A DNA stretch of 23,430 bases, from contig CAZJED010000023.1 in the NCBI GenBank assembly GCA_964544965.1, positions 1 through 23,430 of the forward strand, given 5' to 3'. The translations under genes were made by a program, and so were the position numbers. Below are positions 1 through 7,052 of the stretch, one piece after another. The notes beneath the pieces were generated by a model that ran no database searches, was not told where the DNA came from, and saw only the letters and a program-made list of their open reading frames with translations. Each line of letters begins with the position of its first letter. Positions within the stretch are counted from its first letter, which is position 1. The stretch comes from UBA11869 sp964544965 (GTDB taxonomy: Bacteria > Pseudomonadota > Gammaproteobacteria > Eutrophobiales > Eutrophobiaceae).

Positions 1-2
1 AT

Positions 3-3000
3 AATTTTAGAGATCATCCCGAAGCTTTTATTTCTCTTCAACGTGAAGCAAGTCGGCAGCAAAAATTATCTCACCCAAATATAGCGACAGTTTATGATTT
101 TGACCGTGTTGGTGGTCCTGGCACACCTGTTTTCATCACCATGGAATTAATGGAAGGAATGGAACTTAAGGATTTTATTAGAAAAACTGTCCGACCCAAA
201 AAAGGTCTGGCATTTGAAGAAGCTTATGAAATTATCAAACAACTTGGAGCCGGCTTAACTTACGCTCATGAATTAAGATTAGTGCATTCTGATTTTAAGC
301 CAGGTAATGCTTTTCTTTGTAACGACGGAACTGTTAAGACGCTTGATTTTGGTATCGCCCGTGCTGTTAAAAATCCGGTCTCAGGTGAGGCTGAAAAAAC
401 ACTATTTGACCCAGGGAAACTTGGCGCTCTAACGCCTGCTTACGCAAGTCTTGAAATGTTAGAAGGCGAAGAGCCGGATACACGTGATGATACTTATGCG
501 CTAGGTTGCACCGCTTATGAATTATTAACTTCTAAACATCCATTTAATAAATTAGCGGCAAATAAAGCCAAAGAAAACAATCTAGAACCACCCGAACTCA
601 AAAATTTAAACAAAAAACAAAATCGTGCGCTAAGACGTGCCGTAGCATTTCATCGTACCGATAGAAGTCCAACTGTAGAACATTTTGTTGAGGAATTAGC
701 AGGTAAAGCAACCTGGCATAAAAATCCATTTGTAATAGCAGCAGCTGTTTTAATTGTTTTAACTCTAATGTTAATTAATCCTGCTATGGATTATATGCAT
801 CAAAGAAAAATTGATGGACTTGTAGCTGAAATTAACCAAGGCGATCAACAAACTATTGATGAAAAATTAAATGAAATTTTAATGCTTGAAAAAACAGATC
901 AAACAACGGTAGCGGATGAAGCTAAAAATGCAATACAAAATTATTTTAGTGATAAGGTTGCATTTTTAATTGATGCTAATAATGATAGTTATGATTTTCC
1001 TACAGCGAATAAAATTATTGAAGAAATAGGAAAATTCTATCCGGAATCGCAATTTCTTCAAAGACAAACTACGCTGGTCACAACAAGTAAAAAGAAAATT
1101 ATTAGTGATCTAAACGCACAATATGTAAGCGCATTAAAAGATCCACAATTAATTGATAACACCAAGAATATTCTTGAACAAATATCGCGTATAGAACCTG
1201 ATCATCCGCTACTCGAAGATCCTAGACCTGCTAATGCTTACCGAATTTTAGCGCTAGAAAAGTTTGAAGCTAACCAATTTGCAACGGCTCTTGAATTGGT
1301 TAAATCCGGATTAGCATCAGCAAGTGATGATATTAGACTTTCTGACTTAGAGAAAAAAATTATACGGGCACAAAGAGTGGCTCAACTTGAATCTGACTTG
1401 AATATTATCAAAAAACAATTATCTTCATTAGTTAGTTTTAAAGATCAAGAAACTGTAATCTCAGAGCTTGGAAGCCTCAGCCCCGACAGCGATTTAATTC
1501 AGTCCTTATCAACTAGATTTAAACCTATACTACGGAAAGAATTAGATGTAATTATAAAAACTGGCAGCCGCAATGATGCTGAAACGCTTGCTTCAAAATA
1601 CACGAAATTATTGGTTGCTTTTCAACTTAATGACCAATTAACAGAAATAAAACTTGCACATTTAAAAGGTGGCGCCCGTGATAAAGCAATAACAAAAATA
1701 GTTAATGCCAATGTCAATAATATTGATACTGCATTATCTAGTATTGACGCTGATAATCAGCAATGGGAAATTAAATTACTAAGAAATATTCAAGAATTAG
1801 CCAGTCTAAGTAAACAAAATAATAGTATCAATACAAAACTAGATAACTACCAAGAACAAATTGCTGGTCTATACCTTGAAAAAGCAAACCAGACTTTACA
1901 GGAAGAACGTTTTGATGCTGCTGATGGATATGTTGACACAGTTGAACGCTTTGCTCCTGGTTTGGAAAAAATATTAGATACTAGAACCGCAATCGCCAGT
2001 GCACGTGAAGAATCTGAGCGTAAAGCGAAAGTTGAAGCTAATAAAAGTGACTTTAAGATTTTTACAGAAGCTAACAATGTTGCAGAAGCTGAAAAGCTTT
2101 TTGAGCAACTTAAAGCAGACATTCCACAGACTGATACATATATATCATCAGAAGCACCACGCCTATTAGCAGATTGTTACGCACGTTTAGCTCAGACAAA
2201 CGCAGAATCCAAAGATTATGTTTCTGCATTTTCGCTTGTCACTAAAGGTTTAGAGCTTGATTTAACAAATGAATTGTTACGTTCTCTAAAAGATGAGTAT
2301 CAAGCAGAAGCAAATATTGTTGAGCTAACAGAATTATTCAAAACTTCATTGACATTTCCAACAAATGTTAGGTTAAAGATTGATCAAATTGAGAATTATG
2401 CATCTGCAGCAAATTCCTCTGCCTTTAGAAAAGATGCAGCCAATACACTTGTAGAAAGAATTAATGAGCTTAAATCAAAAGATGAAAATGCAGCGGCTGG
2501 ACTTGCTCAAACTGCAGCAAGTCTTTTCCCAGCTAGTAGTGTTTTAGCAAGCTTAAAGAATGAATTAAAATTAAAACCATGGGAAGGTTTATCATCAGCA
2601 AATGCTGCTATTACTGCTGGGAAATTAACTGAAGCTACTAAAATACAAGAAAATGCTGCTAATAAATATGGGACACATCCTCAGTTTATTGGGTTTGCTA
2701 GATTACTCGTTGATAAGAAAAAAGAAGCTGAAAATATTTACAAAATATTCCAACAAGATATGGAGTCAGCTGGTGAAGAATATGAAAAATTAAAGGTCGC
2801 AAAAAGTTTACTGACTCGTGCTAAAGACTTTTGGAGTGATAGTCCAGAGTTTACTGAAGCTGAAGGTGAATTAAATCAATTGATCGCAAAAGTTAAACCT
2901 AAACCCAAACCAAAAATTAGAGCGAAAGAACAATCAATTGATTCAATTGCTGGAAATTCTGGTGGTGGCACATCAAAAGCAAATTGGAAGCCAATGGAAA

Positions 3001-3641
3001 GCGATTCAGAATGCACAAAAAGATTAGCAGGTTATGGTAAGCGCGCTAAAGCAATTTGTTTTGATATGATACATAAGTCAGCACGGGGGCCGTTAATGGT
3101 TGTGGTACCAAATAATGATACTTATGAAAAGCCTTTTGCTATAGCTAAGTATGAAATCTCGGTCAGCGATTGGAGTAAATACTGTATCCTTAGTGGTACT
3201 TGCAAACCAATCAAAGATAAAGATAAAAGAAATGACCCTATTAGAAATATTAGTCTAGAAGAAGCAAAGGGTTATGCGATATGGTTATCTGAAAGAACAG
3301 GTAAAAAATATCGTATTCCGACAAAGTCTGAATGGGAATACGCTGCTAACGCTGGCGGGAAACAGCCAAAAAAAGATTTTAATTGCCGCGTATCAGTTAA
3401 CCAAAAATTAATAAAAGGAACAGGTATTGTTAGTGTTAAATCAGGAAAATCGAATGGCTGGGGCTTGAAAAATTATGTTGGCAACGTTCAAGAATGGGTA
3501 ATAGATGAAAATAAATTACTTGTAAGAGGAGGCGCCTATACTGATGCTCATTCAAAATGCGCAATTTCTCTAGAACGAGCTCATCAGGGAGACGGGGATG
3601 AAGCAACAGGATTTCGATTAGTTCGCGAAAATGTAGGATAA
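3..3641 (+). CDS. Transmembrane Ser/Thr protein kinase with C-terminal FGE-sulfatase-like domain, 5' partial
   Basis: The frame is open from the window edge, so the start lies upstream; position 141 is only an internal Met. The first 46 visible codons read as the kinase N-lobe alpha-C helix and hinge, ending in FITMELMEG. The glycine loop and VAIK lysine are outside the window. Visible kinase motifs are the catalytic loop HSDFKPGN (from 285), DFG (345), a degenerate APE (ASLE) and DDTYALG. Asp, Lys and Asn of the active site are present, but HRD is HSD, so this is a non-RD kinase. One membrane helix follows at about 723-790. A presumed periplasmic helical region of some 700 residues, probably TPR-like, runs to about 2890, then a Lys/Pro-rich linker. 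From about 3088 an FGE-sulfatase (SUMF1) fold ends the protein: EWEYAA, NVQEWV, RGGAY and GFRLVR are typical. It lacks the paired cysteines of true formylglycine-generating enzyme. Inferred role: envelope signal receptor; ligand and substrates unknown. It is followed 22 bp later by a small membrane-protein gene. Confidence 0.88.
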   Translation, partial: NFRDHPEAFISLQREASRQQKLSHPNIATVYDFDRVGGPGTPVFITMELMEGMELKDFIRKTVRPKKGLAFEEAYEIIKQLGAGLTYAHELRLVHSDFKPGNAFLCNDGTVKTLDFGIARAVKNPVSGEAEKTLFDPGKLGALTPAYASLEMLEGEEPDTRDDTYALGCTAYELLTSKHPFNKLAANKAKENNLEPPELKNLNKKQNRALRRAVAFHRTDRSPTVEHFVEELAGKATWHKNPFVIAAAVLIVLTLMLINPAMDYMHQRKIDGLVAEINQGDQQTIDEKLNEILMLEKTDQTTVADEAKNAIQNYFSDKVAFLIDANNDSYDFPTANKIIEEIGKFYPESQFLQRQTTLVTTSKKKIISDLNAQYVSALKDPQLIDNTKNILEQISRIEPDHPLLEDPRPANAYRILALEKFEANQFATALELVKSGLASASDDIRLSDLEKKIIRAQRVAQLESDLNIIKKQLSSLVSFKDQETVISELGSLSPDSDLIQSLSTRFKPILRKELDVIIKTGSRNDAETLASKYTKLLVAFQLNDQLTEIKLAHLKGGARDKAITKIVNANVNNIDTALSSIDADNQQWEIKLLRNIQELASLSKQNNSINTKLDNYQEQIAGLYLEKANQTLQEERFDAADGYVDTVERFAPGLEKILDTRTAIASAREESERKAKVEANKSDFKIFTEANNVAEAEKLFEQLKADIPQTDTYISSEAPRLLADCYARLAQTNAESKDYVSAFSLVTKGLELDLTNELLRSLKDEYQAEANIVELTELFKTSLTFPTNVRLKIDQIENYASAANSSAFRKDAANTLVERINELKSKDENAAAGLAQTAASLFPASSVLASLKNELKLKPWEGLSSANAAITAGKLTEATKIQENAANKYGTHPQFIGFARLLVDKKKEAENIYKIFQQDMESAGEEYEKLKVAKSLLTRAKDFWSDSPEFTEAEGELNQLIAKVKPKPKPKIRAKEQSIDSIAGNSGGGTSKANWKPMESDSECTKRLAGYGKRAKAICFDMIHKSARGPLMVVVPNNDTYEKPFAIAKYEISVSDWSKYCILSGTCKPIKDKDKRNDPIRNISLEEAKGYAIWLSERTGKKYRIPTKSEWEYAANAGGKQPKKDFNCRVSVNQKLIKGTGIVSVKSGKSNGWGLKNYVGNVQEWVIDENKLLVRGGAYTDAHSKCAISLERAHQGDGDEATGFRLVRENVG

Positions 3642-3663
3642 TTAAAAAGAGAAGAATAGTTCG

Positions 3664-3945
3664 ATGGAAAGTAAATCTTTATCGCAATTAACAAAGGATT
3701 ATTCGGCTGGGAAAATTAGTCAGCAGGATTATCGTAAAATGAGATCGAAACTTCTTCAAGAAATAGTTACTGGAAATATAGTTTTAGAAGAAAATAAATA
3801 TACACCGCCACATAATTCGAAAAAAAAATCAAAAAAGAAAATAAAATTAATGAATCTTCAAAATAAAAGGCCGATTTTTATTGCAATTGGTATTTTATGT
3901 GGTGTTACAATAATTTTAGTTACTAGTATTCTTATTCTTCGATAA
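3664..3945 (+). CDS. Small membrane protein with SHOCT-like N-terminus, kinase-linked
   Basis: This 93-residue protein has two parts. The N-terminal 35 residues have the pattern L-x2-DY-x2-GKI-x3-DY-x3-R-x2-LL-x2-I, resembling the short helical SHOCT oligomerisation motif. A lysine-rich stretch (about residues 53-61) follows, then a single hydrophobic helix at about 71-91 that reaches the C-terminus. The tail-anchored layout suggests the SHOCT-like part and basic linker stay in the cytoplasm. A purine-rich ribosome site (AGAGAAG) precedes the ATG. The gene begins 22 bp after the large kinase gene on the same strand, so the two are probably co-transcribed. I do not recognise a named family. 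A partner or regulator of the kinase is an inference from adjacency and from the shared membrane location. Its last 14 bp overlap the convergent mlaA gene. Confidence 0.7.
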   Translation: MESKSLSQLTKDYSAGKISQQDYRKMRSKLLQEIVTGNIVLEENKYTPPHNSKKKSKKKIKLMNLQNKRPIFIAIGILCGVTIILVTSILILR

Positions 3946-4657
3946 AATCTATAATATTACCGTCGTTAATTTCGTAAGTTCTTTTCTCAAAATATGCATT
4001 CTTTATGAATTCATACTCATCCAAAGAAGCGACTCCTATTAAATCATTTGTACTTGAAAAACGAGATTTAAAATCCATATAATTGAGTGTCAGTAAACCT
4101 GCTTTTGTCATGTCATCTTCAATGTAAAATATCGGATTTAGTATCCCTTTATCCATAACAAATGAAGATAAATCTCTAAATGTTGCCGGACCAAAAAATG
4201 GCACAACTATATAAGGGCCGGGCTCAAAACCCCACTGAGCAAGAGTTTGGCCAAAGTCTTCATTATGTTTTGGCAGCCCTATTCCTGAAGAAATATCAAA
4301 AAATCCCAAAAGACCAATGGTTGAATTGACTAAAACACGCGACACATCAGATGCTGCCTTATCAAATTTTAACTGAAGTATTTCATTTGCAATCACTGAA
4401 AGATCTCCTAGATTACTAAAAAAATTACTCACTCCTTTTTCAATAATATCAGGTGTCATTGCCTTATAAAGTTTACTAATTGGATTAAATACAATTTCAT
4501 CCATTGTTTGATTAAATGAGTAGACTCCTCTATTAAAGCCCTCAAAAGGATCCCTCTCATCAAACGATGCTGTTGTTGCACAACCGAAAATTAATACCGA
4601 GATTAGAAATATTGGGATTATTCTAAATAAATATAAGATTCTTTTTTTTATTTCCAT
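3932..4657 (-). CDS. mlaA: MlaA (VacJ) outer-membrane lipoprotein, phospholipid retrograde transport
   Basis: MlaA sits in the outer membrane and removes phospholipids from its outer leaflet, passing them to periplasmic MlaC and the inner-membrane MlaFEDB transporter. The 241-residue product begins with a basic and hydrophobic signal peptide ending in the lipobox-like LIFGC, so Cys26 is the likely lipidated residue; Phe at -2 is atypical. The mature protein carries the family signature DPFEGFNRGVYSFNQ and, further on, LGFFDISSGIGLPKHNEDFG and PYIVVPFFGPATFRD, all characteristic of VacJ. Length is normal for the family. No other mla gene is in the window, so it is a stand-alone gene as in several gammaproteobacteria. 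It is transcribed away from ubiG across a 211-bp gap and ends head-on against the small SHOCT-like gene with a 14-bp overlap of the coding ends. Confidence 0.93.
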   Translation of the reverse strand: MEIKKRILYLFRIIPIFLISVLIFGCATTASFDERDPFEGFNRGVYSFNQTMDEIVFNPISKLYKAMTPDIIEKGVSNFFSNLGDLSVIANEILQLKFDKAASDVSRVLVNSTIGLLGFFDISSGIGLPKHNEDFGQTLAQWGFEPGPYIVVPFFGPATFRDLSSFVMDKGILNPIFYIEDDMTKAGLLTLNYMDFKSRFSSTNDLIGVASLDEYEFIKNAYFEKRTYEINDGNIIDFIEE

Positions 4658-4868
4658 TAATTTTTATTTTATTCTATAGCTGAATTTTAAATTAATTGTC
4701 TACGGCCTCAGGCTACTATATTGGCTCAACAAAAACCATACTTCATAATATAAGTCGATTTATTATTAAATTCCTTATACTATAAAAGAAATAATATTTA
4801 TTATTCAGTTCCTTACTTACTGATCTTAATTTTTCTTTTTAAATTTATTGATGTAACTAATTGATTTT
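4658..4868. other. Divergent intergenic region mlaA / ubiG
   Basis: This 211-bp gap, the longest in the window, separates two divergently transcribed genes and must hold their promoters. It is almost entirely A+T, so many -10-like hexamers occur, for example TATACT at 4776-4781, and none is decisive. An A/T-only inverted repeat with 7-bp arms lies at 4790-4805. I see no gene, RNA or terminator here. No good Shine-Dalgarno sequence precedes the ubiG ATG; an in-frame TAA at 4854 limits any upstream extension. Confidence 0.5.
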
Positions 4869-5576
4869 ATGGTAGAGCTTGAAAACACAGATCTGAATGA
4901 ATTAAAAAAATTCTCATCAAGAGCTGATGATTGGTGGAATGTTAACGGCGAATTTAAAACGCTACATGATATAAATTCAACGCGACTTAAATTCATTACT
5001 AAAAATATTAAACTACGAGGATTATATGTCCTCGATATTGGTTGTGGTGGAGGTATTCTAACCGAATCAATGGCAAAAAAAGGTGCATTTGCCACAGGAA
5101 TTGACATGAGTAAAGAAAGTATCAATATCGCAACTCAACACGCGTTAGAAAATGATTTGGAAATTAATTATTTCTTAACTAATGCTGAAGAATTTTCAAA
5201 TAAAAATAAAAATAAATTCGATTTAATAACCTGCATGGAGCTTCTAGAACATGTACCAGATCCGTTATCAATTATAAAAGCATCGAAAAAGATGATAAAG
5301 CAAGAAGGTCATATTATTTTTTCTACAATTAACCGTAATATAAAATCTTACATACTTGCAATACTTGCTGCAGAATACCTATTTAATTTTTTGCCAAAAG
5401 GTACGCACCGATATGAGAAATTTATAATGCCTTCTGAATTAATAAATTGGTGTAACCAATATAAACTAAGAACAAACGATTTATCTGCTCTTAAATATAA
5501 TCCAATACTAAAAACTTGTTCCCTTTCTGGAGAACCTGATGTTAATTATATGCTTGATGTAATCGCAGATGATTAA
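4869..5576 (+). CDS. ubiG: UbiG, ubiquinone biosynthesis O-methyltransferase
   Basis: UbiG catalyses both S-adenosylmethionine-dependent O-methylation steps of ubiquinone synthesis. The 235-residue protein is a class I methyltransferase of normal length. The N-terminal substrate region contains the UbiG hallmark DWWNVNGEFKTLHDINSTRL (residues 21-40). Motif I is VLDIGCGGG (54-62), followed by an acidic residue in GIDMS at the end of strand 2 and the post-motif region ITCMELLEHVPDP. The loop FLPKGTHRYEKFIMPSEL is also characteristic. The gene overlaps the downstream HAD phosphatase by 8 bp, so the pair is translationally coupled. The neighbouring succinate dehydrogenase operon uses the ubiquinone this pathway makes, although a 200-bp gap and a separate promoter candidate suggest independent control. 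Confidence 0.95.
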   Translation: MVELENTDLNELKKFSSRADDWWNVNGEFKTLHDINSTRLKFITKNIKLRGLYVLDIGCGGGILTESMAKKGAFATGIDMSKESINIATQHALENDLEINYFLTNAEEFSNKNKNKFDLITCMELLEHVPDPLSIIKASKKMIKQEGHIIFSTINRNIKSYILAILAAEYLFNFLPKGTHRYEKFIMPSELINWCNQYKLRTNDLSALKYNPILKTCSLSGEPDVNYMLDVIADD

Positions 5577-6231
5577 AAGTATTCTTTTCGATTTAGATGG
5601 TACGTTAGCAGATACAGCTCCTGATCTTAGTAATGCACTAAATGCGGTTAGACTTTCCTATAAATTACCAAAATTACCAATTGAAACTATTAGACCTACA
5701 GTTTCACAAGGTGCAGGTGTAATGATAAAAGTTGGATTTGGTATTGATGAAGATGATCCTGAATTTGATGTAATACGTGAAAAATTTCTAAACATTTACT
5801 CAGATAATATAGCTGAAGAAACAAACTTATTTAAAGGCATAGAAGGAGTATTAAAAAAACTTGAGGATGACAAAAAAATCTGGGGGATTGTTACAAACAA
5901 GTCATCTTGGCTAACAATTCCATTATTGAAAGCACTATCACTAGATAAGCGTTCCGCGTGTATTGTTTGTGGAGATACAACTGGATACACAAAACCACAC
6001 CCGGCGCCTATCATTCATGCATGTAAACAACTGAAATGTGACCCCGTTTCTACGCTCTTTATAGGGGATGCGGAACGAGATATAAAAGCTGGAATTGAAG
6101 CTGGTACTAAAACAGCAGTCGCGCTGTATGGTTATATAAATGAAACTGATAATCCAGAAAATTGGGGAGCAGATAGAATGATTAAATCCCCAGATGAAAT
6201 ACATAAAATACTCGATGAACTAAGTAAATAG
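5569..6231 (+). CDS. HAD-family phosphatase, Gph or MupP type
   Basis: This 220-residue haloacid-dehalogenase phosphatase has all four HAD motifs: FDLDGT with nucleophile Asp8 and acid/base Asp10, the motif II threonine in IVTNKS (Thr109), the motif III lysine in TKPHP (Lys142), and IGDAERD (Asp167, Asp171) for magnesium. It is usually annotated phosphoglycolate phosphatase, which salvages 2-phosphoglycolate from DNA repair or oxygenase side reactions. The position directly after ubiG, overlapping it by 8 bp, matches the locus I recall for Pseudomonas MupP, the N-acetylmuramic acid 6-phosphate phosphatase of peptidoglycan recycling. Sequence motifs alone do not separate the two, so the symbol is left open. 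HAD phosphatase is certain; substrate is not. Confidence 0.9.
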   Translation: MIKSILFDLDGTLADTAPDLSNALNAVRLSYKLPKLPIETIRPTVSQGAGVMIKVGFGIDEDDPEFDVIREKFLNIYSDNIAEETNLFKGIEGVLKKLEDDKKIWGIVTNKSSWLTIPLLKALSLDKRSACIVCGDTTGYTKPHPAPIIHACKQLKCDPVSTLFIGDAERDIKAGIEAGTKTAVALYGYINETDNPENWGADRMIKSPDEIHKILDELSK

Positions 6232-6431
6232 CGCATTCTCTAATGAATTTTTACTTATTTTCTTAGAAAATATAAATGTGTTTCCTTAGATTAATTATAA
6301 ATAAATCAATAAGTTAAAAAAAATCTCAATATGTTGTAAAACACAACATATAATGACCCCCTTAAGTATTTCTTTTTTGTAATGCAGTAAACAATATATT
6401 TGGCCAAAATCCCTTAAATAATAGAAATAAA
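6232..6431. other. Intergenic region between the HAD phosphatase gene and the sdh locus
   Basis: This 200-bp A/T-rich gap holds the palindrome and -10 box described at 6329-6354 and, after it, about 75 bp of leader for the SDHAF4 gene. A weak A/T hairpin (TATTTTC-TTA-GAAAATA, 6256-6272) follows the phosphatase gene but has no G/C stem or T tract, so I do not call it a terminator. No other gene is seen. Confidence 0.5.
6329..6354 (+). promoter_or_regulatory. Putative sdh promoter -10 box with overlapping palindromic operator
   Basis: A perfect inverted repeat, ATATGTTGT-N5-ACAACATAT, occupies 6329-6351. Its right arm runs into a perfect TATAAT at 6349-6354, about 78 bp before the first gene of the sdh locus. 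No good -35 hexamer stands 16-18 bp upstream; the palindrome fills most of the spacer. A dyad lying across -10 and spacer is a common operator arrangement, so a repressor or an activator could act here. The cognate regulator is unknown; the dyad is not a match to FNR or Fur consensus as I know them. Confidence 0.5.
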
Positions 6432-6587
6432 ATGAGTAGTGTTTTGAATAAAAAAGACTGTAAGCGAGATAAAAATTCGTTGCAGAGTGAGACTAAAAAG
6501 AGAAAAAAAGAAATTGGTGGTCCTCAAGGACCTGAACCAACGCGTTATGGTGACTGGGAAAAAAAGGGTCGCTGTATTGATTTCTAG
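6432..6587 (+). CDS. Succinate dehydrogenase assembly factor 4 homologue (SDHAF4, DUF1674)
   Basis: This 51-residue gene starts at ATG 6432 and stops at TAG 6585-6587. The N-terminal half is lysine-rich and variable. The C-terminal half carries the nearly invariant SDHAF4/DUF1674 block GGPQGPEPTRYGDW followed by GRCIDF at the extreme C-terminus. In mitochondria SDHAF4 binds the FAD-loaded SDHA subunit, protects it from side reactions and promotes its joining with SDHB; bacterial DUF1674 proteins are assumed to act likewise. Location strongly supports this: it is the first gene after the putative sdh promoter and lies 81 bp before sdhC on the same strand. The ribosome site is weak. The length is short compared with typical DUF1674 proteins, but the conserved block is complete. 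It is easily missed because of its size. Confidence 0.88.
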   Translation: MSSVLNKKDCKRDKNSLQSETKKRKKEIGGPQGPEPTRYGDWEKKGRCIDF

Positions 6588-6653
6588 ATTTCCGTAGTAA
6601 ATATGACCAGAATGAAAAGTTGCTTGGCTCCATCTGACTATAACAAATAAAAA

Positions 6654-6660
6654 CAGAGGA
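6654..6660 (+). promoter_or_regulatory. Ribosome binding site of sdhC
   Basis: The purine run ACAGAGGA ends 8 bp before the sdhC ATG at 6669 and contains AGAGGA, a near-consensus Shine-Dalgarno. It is one of the clearer sites in the window and fixes the sdhC start. Confidence 0.6.
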
Positions 6661-6668
6661 TATTATTA

Positions 6669-7052
6669 ATGAGCTCGTCGAAGAGGCCATTATCGCCACA
6701 TTTACAAGTATACAAACCTCAACTAACTTCAGTTTTGTCGATTACACATAGAGGGACGGGAGTATTTTTAAGTTTGGGTGCCCTAGCACTGACATGTTGG
6801 TTAATAACTCTTGCTATAAGTGTAGAACTTTTTAATGATTTTCATCAATACATGCTAACTTGGTATGGAAAATTATTTTTAACAAGCTTTATTTTTTCTT
6901 TATTTTATCACCTAGCAAATGGAGTAAGGCATTTATTCTGGGATGCTGGTCTTGGCCTTGAGATATCAACAACATATAAATCAGGTTATTTAATGGTATT
7001 TGTTAGTATTGCTTTGACCATAGTTACACTTTTTCTTGGCGGGGTAGTATGA
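6669..7052 (+). CDS. sdhC: SdhC, succinate dehydrogenase cytochrome b556 subunit
   Basis: SdhC is one of two membrane anchors of complex II; it helps bind heme b and ubiquinone. The 127-residue protein opens with RPLSPHLQVYKPQLTSVLSI, the family signature. Ser24 and Arg28 in SITHR align with quinone-site residues of E. coli SdhC. Three membrane helices are evident (about 29-49, 66-84, 105-125). His81 in YHLANGVRHLFWD is the expected heme ligand. The wording of the conserved blocks resembles alphaproteobacterial and mitochondrial SdhC more than E. coli SdhC. The stop overlaps the sdhD start by 4 bp (ATGA), so the two anchors are translationally coupled. Confidence 0.95.
   Translation: MSSSKRPLSPHLQVYKPQLTSVLSITHRGTGVFLSLGALALTCWLITLAISVELFNDFHQYMLTWYGKLFLTSFIFSLFYHLANGVRHLFWDAGLGLEISTTYKSGYLMVFVSIALTIVTLFLGGVV

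Noticed and set aside
1847..2122. Antisense open frame inside the kinase gene, and similar antisense frames over sdhA, maeB, ffh, alr and dnaB
   Set aside because: They are low-complexity shadows of strongly conserved coding frames with no family resemblance or ribosome sites.
3088..3638. FGE/C-type-lectin fold at a C-terminus as the variable protein of a diversity-generating retroelement
   Set aside because: No reverse transcriptase gene and no adenine-substituted template repeat of the 3' end is visible nearby.
3..3945. PpkA-type regulator of a type VI secretion system
   Set aside because: No Tss or Tag gene is in the window; the downstream neighbours are a small membrane protein and mlaA. 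The upstream side is not visible, so this is unproven rather than excluded.
4790..4805. Inverted repeat AATAATA-TT-TATTATT in the mlaA/ubiG gap
   Set aside because: It is made only of A and T in very A/T-rich DNA and is expected by chance.
6256..6272. Hairpin after the HAD phosphatase gene as a terminator
   Set aside because: The 7-bp stem has one G-C pair and no following T run, so it would be too weak.
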